From JBFLYZ01 sp040756415 (lineage in GTDB: Bacteria > Bacteroidota > Bacteroidia > JADZBD01): a stretch of DNA of 27,386 nt. Location of the stretch: assembly GCA_040756415.1 (NCBI GenBank), contig JBFLYZ010000052.1, positions 1 to 27,386 of the forward strand, given 5' to 3'. Position 1 is the first letter of the stretch, and every line of letters starts with the position of its first letter. The notes beneath the pieces are model-generated. The model searched no databases. It had not been told where the DNA came from and saw nothing but the letters and a program-made list of their open reading frames with translations. Below, piece by piece: positions 16,262 through 23,947 of the stretch. Made by a program: the position numbers and the translations under genes.

Positions 16262-17364
16262 AAGTAACACTCAGACAACGCACCAAAGGCGATAAGGTCA
16301 GCCTTTATCTTGACTACTACCACAAGGGAAAAAGGGAGTATGAATATTTAGAACTGTACCTGTTTCCAGAGCCGGAGAAAGGCAAACTCACAAAGGAGCA
16401 AAAAGAATCCAACAAGGAAACCCTTGCACTGGCTGAAAGCATCCGTTCAAAGAGGCAGATAGAAATACAGAACGGCATTTATGGCTTTCAGGATCAGAGC
16501 AAGTTAAAAGGCAGCTTCCTGCGTTATGTGGAGTACTTAGCCGAGAAAAGGAAAAGCAGCCAGGGCAATTATGATAATTGGGACAGTGCTTTGAAACACC
16601 TGAAAAAGTATGTGAAGTTTGACGTTTCATTTGGGCAGGTAGATAAGAACTGGTTGGACGGATTCAGGGAATACTTGATGAAGGAAGCAAAGACACCAAG
16701 CAAGCAGCCCCTTTCACAAAATTCACAAAGCAGCTACTTCAACAAAATCAGGGCAGCATTAAAGCAAGCATACAAAGAAGGCATCATCAAGCAGAACCCT
16801 GCCGACCTTGTGGACGGCATCAAGCCCGGTGAACCCGAAAGAGAATTTCTTACCTATGAAGAACTGCAAGCAGTTGCAAAAGCTGAGTGTGAAATACCAT
16901 TATTGAAAACCGCTTTCCTGTTCAGTGCAATGACTGGCCTCCGCTGGTCAGACGTTCAGAAATTGGTTTGGTCAGAAGTACAGCATAGCAAAGAAGTTGG
17001 CTATTACATACGCTTCCGCCAAAAGAAAACCAAGGGAGCAGAAACATTGCCAATATCAGAGCAAGCCTTCGGCTTGTTGGGTGAAAGAGGAAACCCGGAG
17101 GACCGTGTTTTCATTGGCTTAAAATACAGTGCATGGCATAACCTTAAATTGCAACAGTGGGTAATGCGTGGAGGTGTTACAAAAACAATCACCTTCCATT
17201 GTGCAAGGCACACCTACGCCACATTACAATTAACTTTAGGAACCGACATTTACACCGTTTCAAAATTATTAGGTCACAAGGATTTAAAAACAACGCAGAT
17301 ATATGCAAAGATTATTGACGACAAGAAGAAGGTAGCTGCTAATAAAATTGTACTCGACTTATGA
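16258..17364 (+). CDS. Tyrosine recombinase (site-specific integrase)
   Basis: A 368-residue phage-type integrase that would insert and excise the element at the mnmE site. Seen: an N-terminal arm-binding beta domain (about 1-80, VTLRQRTKGDKVSLYLDYY); a SAM-like core-binding domain (about 85-185); and a catalytic domain with Arg229 (TGLRWSD), a Lys near 257-259 (QKKTKG), His314 and Arg317 (HCARHTYA), His340 (LLGHKD) and nucleophile Tyr349 (QIYAKI). All catalytic residues are present, so it should be active. It overlaps both neighbours by ATGA. An arm-binding domain fits with the TTTGTTGCC repeats at both ends of the element. Confidence 0.96.
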   Translation: MKVTLRQRTKGDKVSLYLDYYHKGKREYEYLELYLFPEPEKGKLTKEQKESNKETLALAESIRSKRQIEIQNGIYGFQDQSKLKGSFLRYVEYLAEKRKSSQGNYDNWDSALKHLKKYVKFDVSFGQVDKNWLDGFREYLMKEAKTPSKQPLSQNSQSSYFNKIRAALKQAYKEGIIKQNPADLVDGIKPGEPEREFLTYEELQAVAKAECEIPLLKTAFLFSAMTGLRWSDVQKLVWSEVQHSKEVGYYIRFRQKKTKGAETLPISEQAFGLLGERGNPEDRVFIGLKYSAWHNLKLQQWVMRGGVTKTITFHCARHTYATLQLTLGTDIYTVSKLLGHKDLKTTQIYAKIIDDKKKVAANKIVLDL

Positions 17365-18386
17365 ATAATGAACTAAATCTATTTCACAAAATTTTGTTCT
17401 TGGAGCTTCGCCCTTGGATTAACAGAGAAGTTGCAGAAACCAAATACAAAGAACTGATGCAAGGCATCAGCAAAGAGCATTTTTCTTTTCAGCCCCTTTA
17501 TGAAGTTGATTTTCCAAAACCATTGACGGCAAAGCGGAAATACTACTTTACAATAATTGAGAATGAAGCTACAAGCTACCTCAACAACTTTCAGCATATC
17601 ATTGCCGGTGCATTGAATGAAAAAGAAAAGCAGTATTGGGTACACACCACACTTACCAAAGTACTGTCTCAAAAGCTGAAAGAAGCAAGCAAAGTCATTG
17701 ATGATAACAAATACTTTTTTCAGCAGCTTTCAGCAGCTTCAAAAGCCTCCACACCTGAAAGCAAAATACAAGATGAAGCATACATTCTTCAATACCTCAA
17801 ATATCAACTCATAAGAATATACTTGGAGATACAGGAAACATTCTCCAGCTACTTAAAAGAAGAAGCCATATCAGAAGAAGAATTGCACCTGCAATATTTT
17901 TCGGAGCAAGCTCCTTCAAAATCTCTGATTATAGAAGCCGTAAAACTCAACTTGCCTTTACCTGCTTCGCAGGTTACGGCCAAGCCTCAGTCAGTCCAGT
18001 TTGAACCAAAAGCATTTGATTTCAGAACTGATAAAAAAGGTATCATTGCTTATGAAGCAATCATCAAAGATTCAGGCAGGTTCTCCCGATTTGAGGAGGA
18101 ACTTTTTTCACATGAATTGATTGATGAAAACTACAACTTCAAAAACCAACACGGCCAAATACAAGAACTGGCCGCCATATTCCAAACCCTTATTAAGAAG
18201 GGGTACTTCAATAAAAGGCAGTTTCCGAAGAACAAGGAAATAAAGCCTGTTGACATTCGGAAGTTTTTAGATCACCGATACAACTCCAATACAGATAAAC
18301 AATTCCGTACCTGGGCGAATAAGCCTGATGAACTGGCTGATTTTGTAGGCAGCAAGTATTGGATTGACAAATTACCGACTTCCTGA
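17361..18386 (+). CDS. Element-encoded protein of unknown function, weakly RteC-like
   Basis: A 341-residue, soluble, mostly helical protein (no signal peptide or membrane segment), coupled to the integrase by an ATGA overlap. Features: a KRKYYFTIIENEATSY helix near residue 58, a charged helical middle, a linker at 195-215, and a C-terminal domain (about 225-335, FDFRTDKKGI...ELAAIFQTLIKKGYFN...DIRKFLDHRYN). The order of the C-terminal segments recalls RteC-type regulators of Bacteroides conjugative transposons, but this is by eye only and distant. It may regulate excision. I do not recognise it with confidence. Confidence 0.8.
   Translation: MNNELNLFHKILFLELRPWINREVAETKYKELMQGISKEHFSFQPLYEVDFPKPLTAKRKYYFTIIENEATSYLNNFQHIIAGALNEKEKQYWVHTTLTKVLSQKLKEASKVIDDNKYFFQQLSAASKASTPESKIQDEAYILQYLKYQLIRIYLEIQETFSSYLKEEAISEEELHLQYFSEQAPSKSLIIEAVKLNLPLPASQVTAKPQSVQFEPKAFDFRTDKKGIIAYEAIIKDSGRFSRFEEELFSHELIDENYNFKNQHGQIQELAAIFQTLIKKGYFNKRQFPKNKEIKPVDIRKFLDHRYNSNTDKQFRTWANKPDELADFVGSKYWIDKLPTS
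17960..17974. repeat. Intragenic mini-hairpin (6-bp stem, TTC loop)
   Basis: ACCTGC-TTC-GCAGGT lies within the unknown-function gene. It is one of several very short perfect hairpins in the element (also 17062-17076, 18796-18810, 19517-19531, 19620-19634, 21091-21107). Confidence 0.5.
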
Positions 18387-18452
18387 ATTGCGGTAATTTG
18401 CTGTCAATTTACCATTTCAAATTTCCACTCTTTTTCTGAAACCCTTTACTGG

Positions 18453-18542
18453 CAAGGCTTTTAGCCTTGTCCAAATTTCCATTTTCAAGACTACCAGAGC
18501 CTTGTTCTGACCTTTGTTTTGTCATCGGGAATCGGTGATGAC
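18453..18542. other. Intergenic control region before the second operon, two stem-loops
   Basis: The 198-base gap between the two element operons (18387-18584) has no ORF. It contains a perfect hairpin with stem CAAGGCT/AGCCTTG and loop TTT (18453-18469), and an inverted pair GTCATC/GATGAC (18521-18526 with 18537-18542). The first could be a weak terminator (no T-run follows). The second may be an operator upstream of the HTH genes. A clear promoter box was not found. Confidence 0.4.
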
Positions 18543-18584
18543 TTTTGGCCAGAAGTCCATTTCTAACAATTAATAAGTAAGACA

Positions 18585-18884
18585 ATGGACGAAATTTTAA
18601 AGCGTCTCGAAAAGATTGAAAAGCTCATTGAGAGCCAGAACTTGGTACGCAAGGACGTACTGAATTTTAACGAGTGTTGCGACTACTTAGAGTTGTCGCA
18701 GTCACACCTGTACAAGCTAACCAGTACCGGGGCAATACCGCATTACAAGCCCAACGGGAAGAAAATCTATTTCAGAAGGGCGGAACTGGATGAATGGTTG
18801 CTTCGCAACCGCACCACTACGCAGGATGAAATAGAAAGCAAGGCAGCAGATTATCTCATTAAAAAAGGGAGGATACAGCTATGA
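18585..18884 (+). CDS. HTH (excisionase-like) DNA-binding protein 1
   Basis: A 99-residue protein with an N-terminal coiled helix (MDEILKRLEKIEKLIESQ) and a single HTH_17/AlpA-like winged HTH (about 27-72, LNFNECCDYLELSQSHLYKLTSTGAIPHYKPNG followed by KIYFRRAELDEWL). Known: proteins of this form are common in Bacteroidota mobile elements as excision factors or regulators. It starts the second operon and overlaps the next gene by ATGA. Confidence 0.85.
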   Translation: MDEILKRLEKIEKLIESQNLVRKDVLNFNECCDYLELSQSHLYKLTSTGAIPHYKPNGKKIYFRRAELDEWLLRNRTTTQDEIESKAADYLIKKGRIQL

Positions 18885-19177
18885 CAGAAGTTATGAATCT
18901 GCTCCTGCAACTCTCCCAGGACTTTGAGGTAATCAGGGCTTATGTGTTGGCATTAAAGAAATCCAAGTTGGAGAACTTCAAAGAAACATGGATTGACGGC
19001 CAAGACGTAATGCACACCATGCACATTAGCAAGCGTACCCTTCAATCCCTGCGGGATAATGGAACGCTTCCTTACAGCCGCATCAATGGCAAGTTTTACT
19101 ACAAGGTTGAGGACATAGAAAACCTGTTGCAATCCAATTACTCACAATCTAAATCAACAGGTGATGGAAATAAGTAA
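18881..19177 (+). CDS. HTH (excisionase-like) DNA-binding protein 2
   Basis: A 98-residue protein with an N-terminal helical segment and an HTH_17-type domain (about 45-92, WIDGQDVMHTMHISKRTLQS...GTLPYSRINGKFYYKVEDIENLL). It is similar in plan to the gene before it, so the pair probably arose by duplication or acts together. Its end overlaps the start of the primase gene by 14 bases. Confidence 0.82.
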   Translation: MTEVMNLLLQLSQDFEVIRAYVLALKKSKLENFKETWIDGQDVMHTMHISKRTLQSLRDNGTLPYSRINGKFYYKVEDIENLLQSNYSQSKSTGDGNK

Positions 19178-20084
19178 AACAGCCATATTGGATAAAACAC
19201 ATTATGGGCTTAGAATCTATTCCCATGTGTTGAGGCATTACTATCCGGGTGAAACAGTCCTTTCCCTTTCGGGAAGGGACTGCAAACCCACTAAGAACCC
19301 TTTCAATGACAACAAGCCAACATTGAAAATTCAGATAGTAAACAATTGTGCCGAGCATTACGATTTAGAGAACAGCATCAGCAAAGGCGATGCCTTTGAC
19401 TTCGCTGCATTGCATTACCAGTTACAAGGTGATGAACTATGCCAGAAGCTGAATGAAGAACTGTACTTGCGTATTGGTAAGCAGAAAGGATTTTACAGTG
19501 AAAATGTCATTGCTTCGGTTGCTCCGCAACCTCAGCCGGTAAGAGTGCCAATCCCTGCTTTCAGCTATTTCAAAGCCCCTGTATCAAATACGGTTCCTTT
19601 CAAAGAAATCAATTTGCTGCAAGTGTACCACTTGCTTAAAGGCAATCATTTTGCTCAGTGTACAAGTACACTTCGCAGCATAACCGATAAGCAGGAGGCA
19701 AGGAAATACAAAGCATCCGTTTTTGATTATGTGACCTTTTCAGGCACATTCTCAAAACGCAATGACAAGTCATTGCTCAGGCACTCAGGCTTAATCACGA
19801 TTGACTTTGACCACATTGGTAATGTACCCGAACTGAAGGAACGGCTACTGAAGGATGAATACTTTGAAACAGAATTATTGTTTGTTTCTCCTTCGGGTGA
19901 TGGCCTAAAGTGGGTAATACCAATAGACTTGACAAAGGCAAAGCATCAGGATTACTTCAAAGCTATTGCCAACTACCTCAAGCAAACTTACCAGTTGGAA
20001 GTTGACCAATCAGGTAAGGACATTTCAAGAGCCTGCTTCTTAGCAGAGGATGCAGGTGTATTTATCAATCCCAAATATTTATAA
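19164..20084 (+). CDS. VirE_N/BT4734-type primase-like protein
   Basis: A 306-residue protein. The ATG at 19164 is preferred to the GTG codon just before it. An N-terminal region (about 10-105) resembles the CHC2-type primase zinc-finger region (GRDCKPTKNPFNDNKPTLKI, SKGDAFDFAALHY) but lacks the cysteine set. Residues about 140-300 match the VirE_N/BT4734 domain, part of the archaeo-eukaryotic primase superfamily: hhDhD motif IDFDH (Asp214, Asp216), PSGDGLKWV (about 243-251) and the third motif around DISRACF. Inference: it synthesises primers for element replication together with the following gene, 3 bases downstream. Confidence 0.82.
   Translation: MEISKTAILDKTHYGLRIYSHVLRHYYPGETVLSLSGRDCKPTKNPFNDNKPTLKIQIVNNCAEHYDLENSISKGDAFDFAALHYQLQGDELCQKLNEELYLRIGKQKGFYSENVIASVAPQPQPVRVPIPAFSYFKAPVSNTVPFKEINLLQVYHLLKGNHFAQCTSTLRSITDKQEARKYKASVFDYVTFSGTFSKRNDKSLLRHSGLITIDFDHIGNVPELKERLLKDEYFETELLFVSPSGDGLKWVIPIDLTKAKHQDYFKAIANYLKQTYQLEVDQSGKDISRACFLAEDAGVFINPKYL
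19517..19531. repeat. Mini-hairpin shared with 18796-18810 in another frame
   Basis: GGTTGC-TCC-GCAACC here and GGTTGC-TTC-GCAACC at 18796-18810 match in 14 of 15 bases, yet are read in different reading frames within different genes. Confidence 0.55.
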
Positions 20085-20087
20085 GCA

Positions 20088-21767
20088 ATGGAGAAAAAGA
20101 TATTCAATCCGTTGGAGTGGTTAGAGCAACCAAGCCAACAACAAATAAATACTGAACCGCAGAAAGTAGAAGCCAATACCGATGCATCCGAAGTTGAAAA
20201 AATCATTGAGCAAATCGAATCCAAACAAATTGATATTGCAACCGCTTACAGCGATTGGCGTGATATTGGTTTTGCTTTTGCAGATGCTTTCGGAGAATCA
20301 GGCAGAGAATATTTTCACCGCATCAGTAAGTTTTATGCTGATTACTCAGCAACCGAATGTGATACGCAATACACCAATTGCCTAAAGGCAAATGGTCACG
20401 GTGTTACGTTGAAAACATTCTTCTTTCATGCAAAGCAAGCTGGTGTAAACATTGCGGTTACACCGCAATACACCGAGCAGGAAAAAGTACAGTTGCCAAC
20501 CTTTCCTGAATCTATCTATCCTCAACTTCCTGAGTTTCTGCAAAAGGTTGTCAAGATTGCATCCTTCAACGAAGAACGAGACATTCTTTTGTTAGGCACT
20601 ATAGTTTCACTCAGTGCCTGTTTTCAAAAGCTATACGGTATCTACGATGGCAAGAAGGTTTTCTCAAACCTGTACATTTTCATCACGGCTCAGGCATCAG
20701 CAGGTAAAGGCAGGTTGGTACACTGCAAGCAATTGGTAAAGCCTATTCATAAACATTTGAGAGAGCAAGCCAAATTGATGAAACAGCAGCATGAATTGGA
20801 AATGATGGAGTACAACGAAAAGAAAGGCAAAGATGCAAGTGCTGAGAAGCCCAACAAGCCGCCTGAAAAAATGTTGTTCATCCCTGCCAACAACAGCACT
20901 ACAGGAGTGTTTCAATTGCTATTCGACAACGAAGGCAGAGGCTTAATGTTTGAAACAGAAGGCGACACCCTGGCACAAGCATTTAAAACCGATTACGGCA
21001 ATTACAGCGATGGTTTCCGCAAGGCATTTCACCACGAAACAATATCATACTACCGCAGAACAGACAGAGAGTATGTTGATATTGAAAGCCCATGCCTTTC
21101 AGGCATGTTCACCGGAACACCCAAGCAAGTATCTGCACTTATCCCGAATGCTGAAAACGGCTTATTCAGCCGTTTCATTTTCTATTTCATGAATATTCAG
21201 CCGGTATGGAAAAATGTATTCGCCAATTCATCCGATAATGGCTTAGACGATTACTTTGACCAGTTGGGCAATGACTTCTTTGGTTTGTACCAAACCCTGA
21301 TGGCAAACCCCGAAATACAGTTCTGCCTTACGGCAGAGCAGCAGGAACAGTTCAACGCCTTTTTTGAGCAAATACAAAACACCTACCTCAGCTTACAGGG
21401 GCTTGACTACATGGCAACAATCAGGCGTTTGGGGTTGATAGCTTTCCGTATTGCCATGATCCTATCCGCTTTGCGGATTATGGAACATGGAGATTTGCCG
21501 GAACGCATCATTTGTGAGGAAAGAGACTTTCAAACCACGTTGGAGATGGTCCGTGTATTGGTGAAACATGCCAGTAAGGTATTTTCAGAACTACCCCAAG
21601 ATGCACCCATGCCCAAGCGTAAAAACCAAAAAGAAAGGTTTCTGGATGCCCTACCTGCCAGTTTCAACAGGCAGGAGTACCTAAAAATTGCCGCCTCTAT
21701 GTCCATACCCGATAAAACAGCAGAGGGCTACATAACCGACTTCTGCAAAAGAGGGCTGTTACATTAG
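20088..21767 (+). CDS. PriCT-2 / DUF3987 primase-helicase-like replication protein
   Basis: A 559-residue protein. Residues about 35-120 match the primase C-terminal 2 domain (DWRDIGFAFADAFGE, YFHRISKFY, HGVTLKTFFFHAKQAGV). The rest is a DUF3987-type ATPase-like domain (about 140-490) with a P-loop-like ASAGKGR (203-209), an acidic FETEGD (288-293), FTGTPKQVSALI and GLFSRFIFYFM. A short C-terminal winged-helix-like segment (about 512-559) follows. Known: VirE_N + PriCT + DUF3987 proteins form a replication module in Bacteroidota mobile elements, split over two genes here. Inference: a helicase or ATPase driving element replication. Its stop is about 180 bases from the right attachment site. 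Confidence 0.87.
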   Translation: MEKKIFNPLEWLEQPSQQQINTEPQKVEANTDASEVEKIIEQIESKQIDIATAYSDWRDIGFAFADAFGESGREYFHRISKFYADYSATECDTQYTNCLKANGHGVTLKTFFFHAKQAGVNIAVTPQYTEQEKVQLPTFPESIYPQLPEFLQKVVKIASFNEERDILLLGTIVSLSACFQKLYGIYDGKKVFSNLYIFITAQASAGKGRLVHCKQLVKPIHKHLREQAKLMKQQHELEMMEYNEKKGKDASAEKPNKPPEKMLFIPANNSTTGVFQLLFDNEGRGLMFETEGDTLAQAFKTDYGNYSDGFRKAFHHETISYYRRTDREYVDIESPCLSGMFTGTPKQVSALIPNAENGLFSRFIFYFMNIQPVWKNVFANSSDNGLDDYFDQLGNDFFGLYQTLMANPEIQFCLTAEQQEQFNAFFEQIQNTYLSLQGLDYMATIRRLGLIAFRIAMILSALRIMEHGDLPERIICEERDFQTTLEMVRVLVKHASKVFSELPQDAPMPKRKNQKERFLDALPASFNRQEYLKIAASMSIPDKTAEGYITDFCKRGLLH

Positions 21768-21795
21768 CAGAGTTTCAGCAAATCAATATATTTGC

Positions 21796-21838
21796 AAAGT
21801 CGAATCAAAAAGGACTGTACCAAACAGTCAACGACTTT
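21796..21838 (+). terminator. Two-tier stem-loop downstream of the primase-helicase gene
   Basis: Outer arms AAAGTCG (21796-21802) and CGACTTT (21832-21838) enclose a perfect inner stem GACTGT/ACAGTC (21813-21818 with 21824-21829, loop ACCAA). It begins 28 bases past the stop and ends with TTTT. It is a probable terminator, or a structured site at the element end. Confidence 0.5.
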
Positions 21839-21885
21839 TAGCCAAAAGCAGTATTTTGTTACCTGTTTTCCCTTGTTTCACTCAA

Positions 21886-21906
21886 CTTTGTTGCCTATTT
21901 GTTGCC
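21886..21906 (+). repeat. Right-arm repeats, putative integrase arm sites
   Basis: CTTTGTTGCC (21886-21895) and TATTTGTTGCC (21896-21906) lie in tandem 40 bp inside the right attachment site. The second is identical to both exact copies in the left arm. A weaker TTTTGTTACC lies at 21854-21863. Confidence 0.6.
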
Positions 21907-21945
21907 CAATCGGCTGAAAGCCTTGATAATCAAGGGTACTATATT

Positions 21946-21963
21946 TTTTGTATCGGAAAATAA
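21946..21963 (+). repeat. attR: second copy of the mnmE 3'-end repeat
   Basis: TTTTGTATCGGAAAATAA matches the mnmE end (15653-15670) at 17 of 18 positions. No other mnmE coding sequence precedes it, so it is a recombination scar rather than a gene fragment. Confidence 0.85.
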
Positions 21964-21980
21964 CAATCAAATCCATCAAC

Positions 21981-22517
21981 ATGAAAAAAATACTTCTGTT
22001 TCTGGTCTTGACGCTTGCCGCGCAGGCGTATTCGCAAAAAAGCAAGGAGTGCGTCATCCTCTTTTCGGGTGATACAATTTGCTTTGACAAAGTAAAGAGC
22101 GATGGTAATGGAAAGTTCTCAAAGGTGGTTGGTAAAACAGGTGGCAAGGAAACGGTTCTTCCGCCTGATAGTGTACGATTCATCCTGGCCGATTCGGTAA
22201 AGTACTTCTGGACGAAATACGGAAAGGGTGAAGTGGTCATAGAAAATAAGGATTATGTGCTGGTATCGGTTTATATGGACCTTCATCCGAACCAGGTGCC
22301 CCATCATGACTATTTTTTCTACGATAAGAACAATGTCCTGCAGGAAGAAATGAACAAATACAAGAAGTGCCCCGATCAGCTAATCAAGTATTTTGGATCC
22401 TGCGAGGCATTTAAGAGCGAAGTGGAAAAACTAAGACCCAAATTCAACAAGCCTAAGTTCCCCTGGCAGGATTTTTACGACCTGCTTTATTTTCACATCA
22501 TAACCTGTGAAAAATAA
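21981..22517 (+). CDS. Secreted protein of unknown function
   Basis: A 178-residue protein starting MKKILLFLVLTLAAQAYSQ, a clear signal peptide; the frame extends 33 bases upstream across the attachment site but that part is discarded. The mature part is beta-rich at first (ECVILFSGDTICFDKVKSDGNG, then VLPPDSVRFILADSV) and has four further cysteines. No family was recognised. Its stop overlaps the start of the hydrolase gene (TAATG), so the two form an operon. It begins 17 bases after attR and so originally lay directly after mnmE. Confidence 0.75.
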   Translation: MKKILLFLVLTLAAQAYSQKSKECVILFSGDTICFDKVKSDGNGKFSKVVGKTGGKETVLPPDSVRFILADSVKYFWTKYGKGEVVIENKDYVLVSVYMDLHPNQVPHHDYFFYDKNNVLQEEMNKYKKCPDQLIKYFGSCEAFKSEVEKLRPKFNKPKFPWQDFYDLLYFHIITCEK

Positions 22518-23947
22518 TGAAGATGCTGATCTATTGCCTGTTTATCTGGTATTCGCTGTTCACCGCCTGCTCCTCTCCCGCCAAAGAAAACCGGGCTCAG
22601 GAAAGCAAGGATACCGTATTCGTGGAAAAGAAGAAGGTTTACGAGAACTTCGAAAAAGGCAAGGTGATCGATACGGTCTATTGCTCAAATAAATCAGGCT
22701 ACAGCTTCGCGCTCTATCTGCCCAGCACCTATGACCCGCAGAACAAATACCCCTCCCTCTGCCTCTTCGACCCGCACGCCAAGGGGAGCCTGCCGGTAAA
22801 AAAATACAAGGACCTGGCCGAGAAGTACGGGTTTATCCTGGCCTGCTCCAACAATGCCAAGAACGGCATCATCGGCACCAAGATGACCGAGATCTATACC
22901 GCTTTCCTGGGCGATATACAGAATCGCCTCAGTGTGGATTTCAAACGCCTGTATGTAGGCGGCTTTTCAGGCGGGGCGCGCATCGCCAGCTCCATATTGC
23001 TCAAGGAGAACGGGTATGCCGGCCTGGTGGGCTGCGGTGCGGGATGGATGAAGGTGAAAAATCCCCTGCAGAACAAGTTCACCTACATCGGTTTTGCGGG
23101 CAACGAGGATTTCAACCTGGCCGAGTTGCGCGCCCTAGACGCCCAGCTTGACAGCAAGCTCATTCCCCACACCCTCGTGGAATTCGATGGCAAGCATGAA
23201 TGGCCGGCCGCTGAGCTGTTTGAGAAAGGCTTTATCTGGCTGGAGTTCGATGCCATGAAAAAAGGAGATAAGCCCGGGAACGATTCGCTGATCAGCGCCT
23301 TTGTGGCCGAGGCCGATAAAGAGCTGAAGCTGCTCGAGAGCAAAAAGGAATGGTATAGGCTGTACGGCCTGTACGTCCGCACCATTGCTTTCACCGAAGG
23401 GCTCACCGACAATACGGCCTATAAGAATGCGATGAAAACCCTTTCTGAAAAGGAAGAAATGAAAGAAACGATGAAGGCCATGCAGGACATCTACCTGAAG
23501 GAAGAGCAGCTCAAGCAGGAATATTCGGCATACATTCAGAGCAAGGATGAGGCCTGGTGGAAACAGGAAATGGGTAAGTTCAGCGCCATCATCAAGTCCG
23601 ACAAGGACAAAGAGATAAGAGCCATGTACAAGCGGCTTACGGCCTTCCTCAGCCTGATGGCCTTTTCCAACGCTACGGGGGCCATACGCTTTAACGAGCT
23701 GAGCGGTGCCCAGCATTTCCTGAAAGTGTACCAGGTGATCGATCCTGAAAACCCGGAGCACGCTTATTTATACGGTATCGTTTACCTGCGGCAGAACATG
23801 CAGGACAAGGCCCTGGAATACCTCGAAAAAGCGGTGAAGATGGGTTTCAGTGATTACCACCGCCTGCTCACCGAAAAGGATTTTGCCCTCATGCAGACCA
23901 ACGCCAGATTCCAGGAGCTGGTCAAAAAGGCGAAAGAAAATCAGTAG
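22517..23947 (+). CDS. Alpha/beta-hydrolase lipoprotein with C-terminal TPR-like region
   Basis: A 476-residue protein. A lipobox LFTAC (Cys18) marks a lipoprotein. Residues about 55-250 are an alpha/beta hydrolase of the esterase/PHB-depolymerase style with nucleophile Ser151 in GGFSGG, likely Asp198 (GNEDFN) and His227 (GKHEWP). Residues about 260-476 are helical, ending in a TPR-like repeat (PEHAYLYGIVYLRQNMQDKALEYLEKAV). Inference: a surface or periplasmic esterase; the substrate is unknown. It converges on the E1 gene with a 7-base overlap of the 3' ends and no terminator in between. Confidence 0.82.
   Translation: MKMLIYCLFIWYSLFTACSSPAKENRAQESKDTVFVEKKKVYENFEKGKVIDTVYCSNKSGYSFALYLPSTYDPQNKYPSLCLFDPHAKGSLPVKKYKDLAEKYGFILACSNNAKNGIIGTKMTEIYTAFLGDIQNRLSVDFKRLYVGGFSGGARIASSILLKENGYAGLVGCGAGWMKVKNPLQNKFTYIGFAGNEDFNLAELRALDAQLDSKLIPHTLVEFDGKHEWPAAELFEKGFIWLEFDAMKKGDKPGNDSLISAFVAEADKELKLLESKKEWYRLYGLYVRTIAFTEGLTDNTAYKNAMKTLSEKEEMKETMKAMQDIYLKEEQLKQEYSAYIQSKDEAWWKQEMGKFSAIIKSDKDKEIRAMYKRLTAFLSLMAFSNATGAIRFNELSGAQHFLKVYQVIDPENPEHAYLYGIVYLRQNMQDKALEYLEKAVKMGFSDYHRLLTEKDFALMQTNARFQELVKKAKENQ

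Larger units (their letters stand above)
15653..21963 (+). mobile_element. Integrative element inserted in mnmE (integrase + primase-helicase, no relaxase)
   Basis: A region of about 6.3 kb bounded by 18-bp direct repeats, with the integrase near the left end. In order it encodes a Zn-ribbon/HTH protein, a tyrosine recombinase, an unassigned protein, two HTH proteins, a VirE_N-type primase and a PriCT-2/DUF3987 protein. It has lower G+C and AT-richer codons than the flanks. No relaxase, coupling protein, secretion, capsid, resistance or toxin-antitoxin gene was found. Inference: a minimal integrative element with its own replication initiation module, possibly mobilised by a helper or a phage satellite. 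The 3' end of mnmE is a known target elsewhere (Salmonella genomic island 1). Confidence 0.88.

Noticed and set aside
21946..21980. A possible remnant of a second mnmE copy
   Set aside because: Only 18 bases match. Sequence before the repeat has no MnmE coding similarity, so it is the right attachment site.
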